Shown one piece after another: positions 10,246-20,761 of a stretch of DNA of 64,000 nt (the first letter of the stretch is position 1; each line of letters begins with the position of its first letter). The notes beneath the pieces are model-generated. The model was not told the origin of the DNA. It did not search any database and saw only the letters and a program-made list of their open reading frames with translations. The translations under genes were made by a program, and so were the position numbers. The stretch is from contig JARGXX010000012.1 in the NCBI GenBank assembly GCA_030374765.1, positions 434,001 to 498,000 of the forward strand. The letters run 5' to 3'. Source of the stretch: Agarophyton chilense. Its lineage: Eukaryota; Rhodophyta; Florideophyceae; Gracilariales; Gracilariaceae.

Positions 10246-12480
10246 TTGCGGAATTCATCGTGGTTGAACACGTGGTCGAGAAGTCCAAGACATCATTTGG
10301 TTCGCACCTGGACTCAGGTTTTGTCTAGGATGCCGAAGACCCGAAGCCAGTCGAGTACTGGTCGCCCCGGTCTTGCAGGACCACCCCCGAAACCGAGGCT
10401 CGCCTCATCTGCTGAAGCCGGAGAGCGGCTGTATCGTAAAGCGATGTCGCGCTCACGCTCGGTGAATGATGAACGAGATCTCTCGGATATACCGGCCCCT
10501 GTGGTAGCGGCATTCATGCCCACCACAGAAGCCGTAGTTGACCCTGAGGTCGTCGGACCTCAAGAAGAGGATGATTTGCGCAGGGAAGTGCGTCGTCTCA
10601 AGTCTGAGTCAAGCGCTTCGCGTGTGCGCATGGTTGCGTTGGAATCGCAGATTGCTGCTCTTATCGCTGATGTCGAACAATTACGCAGTGCACATCAAGC
10701 ACTCGTTCGTCAAGACGATGGGGAGCAGGTCCCTGCATCAGTGAAAACACTACGTGAGGATTTGAACCATCTACTGGAGAGGTACGGTAATACGCCCGAT
10801 GCGCTACCCGGCTTAACTGTGGATGTAGAGGAAGTCCTTACTCGAGTTAACCCTCGTTTAGAACGCCTGGAGCCGGCAGTTCATGCGCAGACTGCTGCTA
10901 AACCAGTCGTGCTGGAAGAGGAAGGAGCTCTTTTGAAGGAAGCTCGTTCGAAGAAGTCGAAGTCACGACGTAAGAAGCGGAAGTCCGCATGTGATTCGAG
11001 TGATGAATCGTCAAGTACGGAGGGTTTCAGTTCCAGTACTGATGATTCTGATGATTCAGATACGTCAGATGACGACGACAGTGATGATGGTCATCGAAGG
11101 TCTCGATCTCGGAAGAAGAACACGTCTTCGTGGTTAATGAGAAAAAAAGGCTCACCTTACAGAGGATTGAAGGTGCTCCCGTGCACGAATCCGCTTTATC
11201 GGAAGGTTCTGAATTACAGGTACTACCGTCTGAAGGTGAAGAGCAAGAAGCGCTCAGGACGCGAAACCGCGAAGGTGAAGGATCACATCAAACGATTGAA
11301 GATCGGCCTTAATGATTTTATTTGATGGGAAACCCCCATTCTCGTTATCGAATTTTTCACTCGATTCGTTGCCGAAGCAGACACTCTAGACATGAGTGAA
11401 CCACAGGCATTTGTGTCTTTACCACACTTCCTGAAGGGTTTTGCTTTAGAGCAATATCGTTCCGTATGCGGATCATTGACAGCCGATGAAGGCGGCGTTA
11501 CCTCATGGCCAGAGGCGGTGAAGTATTTGCTGCGCAGTTACGGGAGTTCAAACGCGATACGTCAGGCGATCCTGGACCTAAGGGATGTGACCCAAAAGCC
11601 TGAGGAGGGCGAAGCTGAGTACAGCTCAAGGCTTAACAAAGCTTCAGTCCGCTGTGGAAACGTCCACTCGACGGAGGACAAGATTACCTTGTACATCGAC
11701 GGGCTGGACCCGAGCATCAAGTCGTTGGTAGCTCGATATCGAGAGAAGCATGGAAGAGTCTCTTTTTTGGAGTTAGTTCAGTTTGCGAAAGCTGAAGGAG
11801 ACGCGGCCAGAGCGCGTGGTAGCCACCGTCGTTCGGTGGCTTTTGGAAACTCAATGGGTAAGGAGAAGATCTTCGCCAGAGTTAATCAGCGCAGCAAACT
11901 GCTACATCTGGAATCTCCAGTGCACTCATGAGATTCGTCGTTGGCACCCAAAGGGAGTGACTCGCATGAGGAGGCGGTCCATTTAATAGAATATACGAAC
12001 TCTTTTGTACCTACAGTGGATCTCCCACACTCGGAGTCTCAGGACGAAGAAGCCCTAATGGCTATGCAGGGCCGTCGCCCTATGTACCGTCCCTACAAGG
12101 TGCCTCCACAAGGAGGTTTTAAGAACGGGAAACCCGGATGGGTGGATACTCGCACGGCATACCGTTCACAACCTGTGTTGACCAACCGTCGTGACGGTTT
12201 GATATGTTATTCATGTTATGTAAAACACCATTTGAGTGCAGAATGCACGCTTCCTACAAAGGATCTGAGTCATATCATGACGAATTATGAAGCACTCTCA
12301 GAAAAGGAAAGGAGCCGCGTACCGGAGGGCATGTATTGGAAATCCAAAAGTTGGTTTTCTCAGGCACCAATGCGCCGGACGGACAAGCCGGTTGCTCATA
12401 ATGCTGAAGTGCTACAACGTGGAACCCCTGTAGGAAGAGGTGCCTTTGAGGCGAATAAGCCGGTACAACCGGAAAACTAA
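10246..12480 (+). pseudogene. gag region of element 2 (fossil)
   Basis: The first part (about 10330-11320) is Pro/Ser-rich, then a probable coiled coil, then a basic and an acidic low-complexity stretch (KKSKSRRKKRKS; runs of Ser/Asp). A capsid-like helical domain (about 11392-11840) holds YLLRSYGSSNAIRQA and GEAEYSSRLNKASVRCG. Near 12200-12250, CYSCYVKHHLSAEC has exact CX2CX4HX4C spacing, the classical nucleocapsid zinc knuckle. Nucleic-acid binding and particle assembly are the known family roles. The region is broken in this copy. Confidence 0.82.
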
Positions 12481-12521
12481 GTGAGGGAGCCCCCAGGGGG
12501 TCGGCACTAGTCGATCCCGTA

Positions 12522-15500
12522 GTGCTGACCAGGGAGAGCTCGCCTCCCTGCTCCCGCGCTTGGAAGCCCAAGATTCTCTTGATGCCTCCCAAATTTTCGC
12601 CGTACGCAATCAATGCGCCGGACGGAAAGCGAGTACAGTTTGACTGTGAGTTACATCGTCCTTGGAGACGTTATACTTGTCCGTCAAAACGGGAAAGTTA
12701 CCTCATGGTAATGTCTAAAAGAAACTATAAGGTCTATGCCGATATCGGCTCTGACAGGAATCTGTTATCTCGTCGATTGACTATCCTGGACACAGGTGCT
12801 GGTCCGAACTTTATACGGGAATCGGAGCTCGCTCCTGCTGACTTAGAACGTATTCGATACGGTCCTTTACCGGACATCCGGGATGCCAACAAAAATGCTG
12901 TGAAGACACTGGGAACAGTTAGAATCGTGGTGCTTTTGGGACGCTTTGTAGTCCTAGCCGACTTCATCGTCTGTAAGACGTTAGCTGCACCAGTGGTACT
13001 GGGATGTGATTATTGCGACAAGTTTGTCGAAGCCATTCGCCCGCGAAGAGAAGTAGTGGATCTAGATGATGGATCAATGCTACCAATTGTTCGCAAGCCA
13101 ATGCGTCGTTGCCCCGAAGCACCTCCACTTCCACCATCTATGTAATATGGGAAATCACGAGGACGTGTCTCGCCGAGGATTCGAGTAGCGAAGAGTGCCA
13201 TGCTGAAGGCGCAAACCCAAACTTGGGTTCAAATAAGAACAGAACGACACGGACTCATGGTAATTCAACCGAATACTCGGATATACGAATCCAGTGGATT
13301 GCTAGTCGCTAACGGCATTGCTCAGGTTGATCCTGGTAGCCCCTTTTGGATACTAGTGAGTAACTTCACCGATAACGATTATCATATACCGAAGAATCAG
13401 GTTGTTGCAACAGCTTTGCCTTATCCCACAGTGGTGGTCCCTACTCATATTTCTACCGCAGAAGTATTGGGATTAACCTATGTCTGTGACACAGACGAAG
13501 AACTGCAAACTCCGTCTGGAGATCAATTGCAAACGGAAAAGGATCCAGAGAGCCTGATCGATGAGCTAGGCTTAGCACATGTGTCGGAACACTACAGAAC
13601 GAAGATCAGGTCTATGCTGAACAAGTACACATCCATGTGGAGTGAAAAACTAGGAGAGATCTCCGCCACGGAACACCACATTGATTTGGTCCCAGGGTCA
13701 CGACCCATCTCCCAACCACCCTACAGAGCGGGACCGCGAACTCGCCAAATCGAGGAGGAGAATGTCAGCAAAATGCTGGAAGAAGGAGTAATCGAAGCAT
13801 CTCAATCTGCTTGGGCCTCACCAGGGGTGCTGGTTCCGAAACCTGATGGTTCTTTACGATTCTGTATCGATTATCGAAAACTGAACGCAGCTACAGTTCG
13901 GGATACATACCCGTTGCCTCGAATGGCCGAATGAATTGACAGCTTAGTAGAAGCGAACGTGTTCACCACGTTGGACGCCAACTCTGGCTATTGGCAGGTG
14001 CCTGTAGCGGAAGAAGACCAAGACAGAACCGCATTTGCGTGTCACGCCGGTCTCTGCCGTTTCAAAAGGATGCCCTTTGGCTTAACGAATGCACCGGCTA
14101 CTTTCCATCGTACTCTGGACATCTTGCTCTCAAGATACAAGTGGAAGACTTGTTTAGTCTATTTGGACGATGTGATCATCTTTTCCCAGGATGTGAAAAG
14201 CCATTTACGGCATGTCGAGGAGATCCTCAAAGCACTACAGAGCGCAGGTATCAACTTGAAGTTCAAGAAATGCGAATGGTTTGCTGGCACCGTCCGGTAC
14301 TTAGGACACTTGATCAAACCGGGACAGCTTGCCATTCAAGAGGCACAAACAGCGGCTCTCCGTGAAGTACAACCTCCGTCGACACAGAAGCAATTGCGTT
14401 CTTTTCTAGGCTTGTGCAACGTCTACCGACGATTCGTGCCGCGATACTCGCATATAGCGGCACCGCTCAAGGCAAAGCTGCGTAAAGGACAACCAGTACA
14501 GCTGGAACAATTCAGACAAGCTGAAGTGGAAGCGTTCGACACGCTGAAGACAAAGATTATTACAGCCCCAGTCTTGGCGCTGCCCATCCCCAACCTGCCA
14601 TACTCAGTGGCTACCGACTCTAGCGAGTACCAAGTAGGGTGTGCCCTTTTTCAAACACACCCTGATGGTGAACGCAAACCCATTGGTTACTGGTCAAGAT
14701 CGCTGAACGCAGCTGAAAAGAAGTGTTCAGTTTCAGAAAAGGAATGTCTTGCAGTCGTTTGGGCTCTAACCACATTGCGACCGTATCTCCAAGGAGAACG
14801 TGTTACCGTCAACACGGATCATTCGTCTCTACGATGGTTACTGTCTATTACAGACCCGTCTGGTCGTCTCACACGATGGCGCTTACGCCTTTCTGAATTC
14901 GATTTCGAAGTGAAGTATAATAAGGGATTGGCCAATGTCCAAGCTGACGCTCTATGGAGACTCAAAACACTGGGCGAAACCCAAGGCGAAATCGATGAAG
15001 AGATACCTTGCTTCTACATGGAGAACCATTCACCATCTTTTGAAGAAGAGGAACAAGAGACCCTTGATGATTATTCGGATGCAGACCCGTTCCTTACATT
15101 AGCAGACACTGACACTTCAGTTCAACTAGAGCGAATCTCGTGCACTGAGCTCCTCAATGAGCAACACGCCGATACGTTTTGTGCGTCGATACGCTCTCGT
15201 CTTAACGGGGGGGGAGGAGCTCCCCTTTTCACTCGATTCACGAGGAATACTGTTAAGACATGTCGAAAAGCATGATCAAATCGTGATTCCACACGTCTTG
15301 AAGAGTCGAGTACTCCATCTGGCACACTGCAGCAGGCTGTCTGGTCATCCAGGAGGAACGAAGTTGTTCATGACTCTTAGAAGAGATTTTTACTGGCCTA
15401 CTTTGGAAATGGACTGCCATGCTACAGTGAGGTTGTGTACAACATGTGCGAAGAATCGCGTGAAGCTTTACAGGAAGCGGAAACCGATGAAGTTATTCCA

Positions 15501-17301
15501 GGCGAAAGCGCCTTTACAATACGTCAGTATCGACATCCTAGGGGAATTGATTCGCTCAAGGCGAGGTCATCGCTACCTATTGGTAATCACCGACCGTTTC
15601 ACGAAGCTAGTGCGGACTGTGCCGCTGAAGCGTTTAACCGCAACCGTAATCGCTCAGGCGTTTATCAAACACTGGGTATTTATATACGGACCACCAGAAG
15701 TTCTGTTATCAGATAATGGGAAGCAATTCGTTGCGAAGTTCTTTCAGAATGTTTGCCGCATTATGGGCATTCGAAACGTGTTTACCATGACATATCATCC
15801 GCAATGCAACGTTCAGGTGGAGCGTTTCAACTGCACGCTGATAGCAGCACTTCGACACTGCATCGCGGACCACCAGAAAGAATGGGACATGTTTACAGAT
15901 ACTCTGTGCTACGCGTACAATACGCAAGTGCATACCTCTACAAAGACGGCACCGTTCGACCTCGTGCTCTCACGTAACCCTCCGGCTTTACCGGTTGCGC
16001 TCGACGACGAGACAGAATTGGACGCGGCGACCCCGGCTAAGTACCATCTGAAATGGAGGAATGACCTGAAGGACAGAGCGGAAGAAGCCGCTAAAGAGTT
16101 ATCGAAAACGCAAGCTCGCTATAAGCGAAACTATGACGCCAGAAGGCGAAGAGGAAATCCGGCAATCCGAGTAGAAGGTCACGTCGTCGTGCGAGTTGAA
16201 TGACCGGACAAACAGGAAGAATCTCGTCATAAGTTGTTGCCGATAGCGGCTGGACCCTTCAAAGTGGTGGAGCTTGATGAAGACACAGTGGTCATCAAGA
16301 CAGGTGAGGACGTTGAAAGTGTATCGCGCGATCGCGTTTAAGTCGCGCCTCACCCGCAAGTGGAAGTCCAGGTATCTGGTAGAACTAAGGAGGCAAGTGC
16401 GACGGAACGTCAAGGAAAAAGCCCAAGTGACTCTGGGGAGAGTGAACCGCCACCAATGGCTCGAGCGGAGGAGAAAGCTCCTGATCACCCACCGCCGGCG
16501 GTTGCGTACGCCAATCACGGACAGCTTCCGAAATATCGGAATATGCCCCGTAGCACGCAAACACCCGTAAGAACAGAAATGGAACCTGAAAGCAGGAAAG
16601 ATGTTTTGGAATTTGGCCCCAAGGACTTGGAAACGCATGCACACGAACACGCGCCATTGCCGCTTCAGGCTGAACCGTCAGGTGAAGCGCCACTCGCAGT
16701 TCCGCCGATATCGGCTCCCATCCCTCGTGTGCAGGAAGAAGAAGAGGTATCGCCTCCTGTCGTGGTGCAAGCACCATCATCCACCCAACAGCAGTCAGAA
16801 TCGGATAAACCGAAGGAAGTTCATCCACGAATGGAATTGAGAAGTAGCAAGAAGTACGCTTCTATGGAACCTGGAAAACAGGATAGCTCTTTATCTGAGA
16901 AAGGTTCTCAAGGAATGAGTACACTGCCCCTGCGGGCAGAACGACAGTTAGTCGACGAGCGAACGCTTAGAGACGCGGAGACTGCTAACATAGAGACGCT
17001 TGGGTCAGCTCTAAGGCATTTCAAACCTGTTAACAGGAGTCTTGCGCCAACAGCGAAAGCATTGGGAAACGCCCAGGAATATGTTATGGATCGCATATGT
17101 GAACATGGCGAGCATGAAGATACCAGAGAATTACTATATCGAGTCCGTTGGTACGGTTTTCCTCCGGAAGCGGATACGTGGGAACCTATAGCTCATATCC
17201 CCCATTCGCAACTCGTGCGATATCATCGACGCATGCGATTACCACTCCCCAGGGAGATGGACTCCTCGATAGTCGGGCTCATGGGCACATCCCATTTCTA
17301 A
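12522..17301 (+). pseudogene. pol region of element 2: PR-RT-RNH-IN-chromodomain (fossil)
   Basis: Protease: ILDTGAGPNF near 12790. RT: FCIDYRKLNAATVRDTYPLP near 13860, TTLDANSGYWQVP near 13970 and the catalytic CLVYLDDVIIF near 14160. RNase H: VATDSSEYQVG near 14610 and NTDHSSLRWLL near 14815. Integrase: an HHCC zinc-binding module near 15300-15450 (HCSRLSGHPGG ... CTTCAKNR), then the D,D-E core (SIDILGEL, LSDNGKQFV, QVERFN) near 15525-15830. A Pro-rich tail leads to a chromodomain at about 17078-17250 (YVMDRICEHGEHEDTRELLY, VRWYGFPPEADTWEP). The chromodomain makes this a chromovirus; such domains are known to steer integration toward heterochromatin. The region is broken in a few places. 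Confidence 0.9.
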
Positions 17302-17412
17302 GTATGGGCTACCAAGGTAGTAAAAACTCGAAAGGCGAGAAGAATACAAGAAGTCATGTAGAAGAAAAGTGAAAACACGCAAGCACAGGACATTTACTGA
17401 TTATCACCTAGG

Positions 17413-17493
17413 AAGAACTCGAGAAGCGAGAAGAAGAAGATAAGAACTCGAGAAGCGAGAAGAAGAAGATAAGAACTCGAGAAGCGAGAAGAG
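17413..17493 (+). repeat. 29-bp tandem repeat, about three copies
   Basis: The unit AGAACTCGAGAAGCGAGAAG plus AAGAAGATA occurs about three times, with a more diverged copy near 17324. It lies directly after the end of pol and before the 3' end of the antisense frame, so it separates two converging coding regions. Confidence 0.75.
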
Positions 17494-17601
17494 ATGAAGA
17501 CTAGAAGACAAGAAGGGAACGTGAAGACACGAAGTCACCGGAGTTTATTGGTATCAAGATATCACCGCAAGGGTGTTGACTAGGAGTCTTTTCTAGGATT
17601 T

Positions 17602-18624
17602 TCAAAGAGACGTGCGAGCACGCAGGTTCGCAAGAAGCTGTGCGCGATCACCCTCAACTTGGTCCACGGGAAAGCCCGCATCTAAGAGGAACTGCCTCAG
17701 CGGATCCAAGCCTGGATCTTCGACCGGCACTGCACTCGGTTGTTGGGTAAACCCATGAGAGTACTCTTGAGCAACTCCCGCCGCTGCGGATTGATCGACG
17801 GAAGTCGCTACGCCTGCCAGCTCTGGCTCGTCCTCGTAACCGAGTTCAGCCTTAGCTACCGGCGCTTCCTCATACGGTTCCTCTCCGTTCTCGGATGGAG
17901 TAGCATCGTACACGTATCCAGTAAGCTGGTTCGGTGGCATGTCACGCGGGTTCTCCCTAAGAAAGCGAGCCTGCTCGGAGGTGATCAACTGGCACATCCA
18001 GGGGTCGTACCAAACGAAATCGCCAGCACTTGCTGTTCGTCCAGGAAAATGGTCGTAGTGTCTTGCACGGGTTCCGCGAGCGGATTGATCATCTGGCACT
18101 CCAGACCAGTCGACACTGTCGATTACATACACAAGATGGAGGAAGTCGGCATGGTTCGCACGAGATCCCAGGACAAGGGAAAGATCGAGTTCTCTCGCAT
18201 ACTTTCGCGCTGTGGGCGACATGTACCAAACTCTAAAGGTATCATAAGCATCCCACAGGAGGAAGACGGCCATCTTGGCGATAAACTCGGTATAAACCAC
18301 CGTCCAATATCCCAAGAACGGGTCGTTAACCAATGCGGACCCGATGTAGGAGATCGCCGGTGGGAGCTCCACAGGGCAACCACGAGGACTCTCGATCGCC
18401 GCCCAATGCTCGGGAATACCGATGTAGCGCCCGAAGCGCGCGTTCCGCCGGATGCGGTCAATCTCGATCATTTGATACGGCACCAAATAGCCCAAACGTG
18501 ATCGAGTACGACGTTCCCACCGGGGATAATCCCAAGAGGGAATGTCAGGCTTTCGAAGGAAGCGGAACTCCGCACGGAGAAGAGGTTGCTGAAAGCAGAG
18601 AGCTTCATCACGCACACCGTGCAC
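17602..18624 (-). CDS. Antisense ORF of element 2, downstream block (unknown function)
   Basis: A 340-residue frame on the strand opposite to gag-pol, between the chromodomain and the 3' LTR. It looks like a real globular protein: rich in aromatic residues, with motifs such as PEHWAAIESPRGCPVELPP and FVWYDPWMCQLITSEQARF, and an acidic, Ala/Glu/Pro-rich linker before a short C-terminal helical stretch (LDPLRQFLLDAGFP). No family is recognised; there is no signal peptide or zinc knuckle, and nothing resembles an envelope. A second frame on the same strand (18673-19428) lies directly upstream. Being part of an LTR element, it is treated as a fossil; whether it is whole was not judged. Confidence 0.6.
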   Translation of the reverse strand: MHGVRDEALCFQQPLLRAEFRFLRKPDIPSWDYPRWERRTRSRLGYLVPYQMIEIDRIRRNARFGRYIGIPEHWAAIESPRGCPVELPPAISYIGSALVNDPFLGYWTVVYTEFIAKMAVFLLWDAYDTFRVWYMSPTARKYARELDLSLVLGSRANHADFLHLVYVIDSVDWSGVPDDQSARGTRARHYDHFPGRTASAGDFVWYDPWMCQLITSEQARFLRENPRDMPPNQLTGYVYDATPSENGEEPYEEAPVAKAELGYEDEPELAGVATSVDQSAAAGVAQEYSHGFTQQPSAVPVEDPGLDPLRQFLLDAGFPVDQVEGDRAQLLANLRARTSL

Positions 18625-18672
18625 ACCGCGCCAGCCGCTAACATCGACTTCAACGAGTGTCTCGATATACGA

Positions 18673-19428
18673 TTAACCTTCACCGTCGGTACGGGCTTTC
18701 CAGGTATCTAGTTCCCAGTCGAGCGGGAGGAGAACCGTACTGATGAATCGGTGAAGACGCTGATAAATCAGCTTGGCGAACCGCGTACGGGCTTCGGACA
18801 AGGTTTCCGTTGAATATCGCACAATCGCGTTGTCCGGCAAAGCAATTTGGCTCGCCCAGTAGTCGCTATAATTCGCGTGTTCCGGAATACCGTCAGGAAA
18901 ATACCCACCGTGTACATACTGTTGTATCAACGCGTCATCGCGGATAGAAACTGGATCAAACCAGGGCGCTTGCGCGAAAAGTTCAACGTTGTCGAGAGGA
19001 TCTCGTCCATAGAAATCCGCAGGGTGCGGGTAGCTCTGCTGAGCACGACGAGAAGGAGCTCGAATCACACCCGCAGAGGCGACGTAAGCCGCGTTCGGCA
19101 TCGGAGCCACGGTTAGCTGAGGTAATGGTACCGACCGGAATCCGGTGTACGGGGTGGGGAACGAACGGTATGGACCGAGTTGAGCAGTAGGCTGCGACGC
19201 AGAACCAGCAGTGTTTGACGGAGCCCCAGAAGGCACATACTCAGAGGAGGGCTGAAACGGGTTGGACCCGGCGTTCGGATCCATCGCGAGAGATCGAGCT
19301 GAAGAGCGGTGAGGAACAGAATGCTGTTGAGAACTGTAAGAGTTGGTCGTGCGGCGAGGAATTCGTGATGACGATGAGTACCCGGAACACCGGTCCGACT
19401 GCGTATAAACGCTTCTTGCGTCCCCCAT
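18673..19428 (-). CDS. Antisense ORF of element 2, upstream block (unknown function)
   Basis: A 251-residue frame antisense to gag-pol. The N-terminal two-fifths is Ser/Pro/Gln-rich and probably disordered. The rest is globular, with FAQAPWFDPVSIRDDALIQQ, then NYSDYWASQIALPDNAIVRY and a basic amphipathic segment (ARTRFAKLIYQRLHRF). Its first ATG lies about 24 bp from the 3' LTR (19453), so a transcript for it would have to start within or at the edge of that LTR. No known family is recognised. It has no similarity by eye to the antisense ORFs of elements 3 and 4. Confidence 0.6.
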   Translation of the reverse strand: MGDARSVYTQSDRCSGYSSSSRIPRRTTNSYSSQQHSVPHRSSARSLAMDPNAGSNPFQPSSEYVPSGAPSNTAGSASQPTAQLGPYRSFPTPYTGFRSVPLPQLTVAPMPNAAYVASAGVIRAPSRRAQQSYPHPADFYGRDPLDNVELFAQAPWFDPVSIRDDALIQQYVHGGYFPDGIPEHANYSDYWASQIALPDNAIVRYSTETLSEARTRFAKLIYQRLHRFISTVLLPLDWELDTWKARTDGEG

Positions 19429-19452
19429 GGTTCGAGCTTAACGAGAGGGATG

Positions 19453-20119
19453 CGTAGTATTCTACTCTGTCGGGGAATCTGATAGGATGATTTTTCGCGA
19501 AGTCGCGGTTGGAACTCATAAGTGAGTGATGTCATCAAACTTGTGATATGAAACGGCACACCGCGTAGGATGCCAGGAGGCAGGGTACATTAGTGGAACA
19601 CGTGGTATCACGAGTGGACTGGCTTGCAACGGCGCATGTTGTGGCGGTCTACGTGGCAGGTTTTACTACCCTTTGTAGCTAGACGTCCATTAGGGACCAT
19701 ACCCATCCTGTGGTTTGGCTAGATGGCTGACTACTGGGTATTATTTATATATTTATTTGGGCGCTCACCCTGGCACACAGTATATAGTGCACCAGAGGTG
19801 AGCGCCGACTCCAAGTAAAGGAGACAACATGGGCATCATGACTATCCTGTTCCTCGCTTAGGATTCCTTAACCGGAGATCCGGACGAGCTATAATAGATA
19901 CTCAGCCCCCAACCACTTCACGAGCCGTCTCGTACCTACGTTCCCTCAACGTTGTACAGTTGCACTGTTCACCCTCGCTAGCGAGTAGTGGCCTTACACC
20001 CCACTTCCAGCTCGCTGGTGTTGTAGCTCTACCACCCCTTTTACTTCGCCGCAAGCGACCCATCGGCAGTCTGAAAGTTGTCGCAGGTGTCTGCTCTCTC
20101 CGTTAGAGCGGATTCTACA
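19453..20119 (+). repeat. 3' LTR of element 2
   Basis: It has the same length as the 5' LTR, with about 12 differences. A purine-rich stretch, ACGAGAGGGATG (19441-19452), lies immediately upstream and is the likely polypurine tract. Confidence 0.93.
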
Positions 20120-20604
20120 GGAGTTGTGACGAGGTACTCAAAAGGCGCACCAATAATGATTTGGGCTGTAATTTATACGAAAGAAGCAACTGATATGGCT
20201 ATTGTTGAAACTACTATGAATTTTAAGAAGTATTCTGAGTTTCTAGAAAACTATTGTCTACCTTTTGCATACTGTATGCACGGAGAAGAATTAATTTTCA
20301 GAAAGATAATGCATTGGTGTTTAAGTCAAATTCTATGAAACAGTGGTTCAATAGTATAAATATGTCGGTCATGGAATGGCTTGAGCGCTTTCCTGACCTC
20401 AACCCTATGGAAAACATTTGGGGAGTGTTAGCCCGAATGGTTTATGGGCAAGTAAGGCAATTTGATACAGTTTTTGATTTAAAAAGTTGTATCAAAGATT
20501 ATTGGGAAAAGATTGACTGTAAGGCTATCAATCCTTTTATAGAATCAATGCCAAAGCGTTGTATAAGTGTTATACAGGCTAAAGGAGCAAAAATAAACTA
20601 CTGA
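20120..20604 (+). pseudogene. Tc1/mariner transposase, C-terminal half (DD34E)
   Basis: After the LTR insertion the transposase continues with GAPIMIWAVIYTKE, the second aspartate in FQKDNALVF (near 20290) and the glutamate in PDLNPMENIWG (near 20400). Exactly 34 residues separate the second Asp from the Glu, the DD34E spacing of Tc1-like enzymes. The usual histidine after the DNA motif is replaced by Phe. The first block (20078-20338) and the last (20254-20604) are in different frames, so at least one frame change exists. The C-terminus ends at 20604, about 30 bp before the inner right repeat. Confidence 0.82.
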
Positions 20605-20631
20605 ACTCGCGTTAGAATAAAAAGGATGCAA

Positions 20632-20761
20632 TAAAGGTTATGTTTTTGAAACAGTATTTTTACTTGAAATTTTTTTCACACTGATTTTGTTAGTTTTACT
20701 GTAGCCAAAACTTCGATTTTTGGAAAATTTGCGCTAGGGGTATGATTTTGAAACAGATTTA
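20632..20761 (-). repeat. Right IR/DR end of the Tc1/mariner element
   Basis: The inner copy at 20632-20654 contains GGTTATGTTTTTGAAACAG, and the outer copy at 20737-20761 contains GGTATGATTTTGAAACAG. They are reverse complements of the left-end motifs at similar spacing, and the outer copy ends in TA. Confidence 0.7.

Larger units (their letters stand above)
9448..20119 (+). mobile_element. Chromovirus (Ty3/gypsy) LTR retrotransposon, element 2
   Basis: This is a 10.7-kb element with 667-bp LTRs at both ends, a primer-binding site, gag with a zinc knuckle, protease, RT, RNase H, integrase, a C-terminal chromodomain, and then two frames on the opposite strand before the 3' LTR. The flanking pentamers GAAGT (9443-9447) and GGAGT (20120-20124) look like a 5-bp target-site duplication with one difference. 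The LTRs differ at about 12 of 667 positions by eye, so it is the youngest LTR element here. It looks full length but has a handful of breaks. It is inserted into a Tc1/mariner transposon. Confidence 0.93.
8784..20761 (+). mobile_element. Tc1/mariner transposon with IR/DR ends, split by LTR element 2
   Basis: The two halves flank element 2: 8784-9447 and 20120-20761. Without the insertion they total about 1.3 kb, the usual Tc1/mariner size. Both outer ends abut TA dinucleotides (8784-8785 and 20760-20761), as expected for TA-targeting elements. Each end carries two direct copies of a motif related to CTGTTTCAAAAACATAACC, about 105 bp apart, inverted between the ends. That is the IR/DR layout known from Sleeping Beauty-like elements. 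The transposase is on the plus strand and decayed. Confidence 0.85.

Noticed and set aside
13991-14365. 124-residue plus-strand ORF inside RT of element 2
   Set aside because: It overlaps the conserved RT frame and is out of frame with every RT motif.
17740-18501. 253-residue plus-strand ORF opposite the antisense gene of element 2
   Set aside because: Considered as a sense-strand gene, but the minus-strand frames are longer, cover the whole interval and look better folded.
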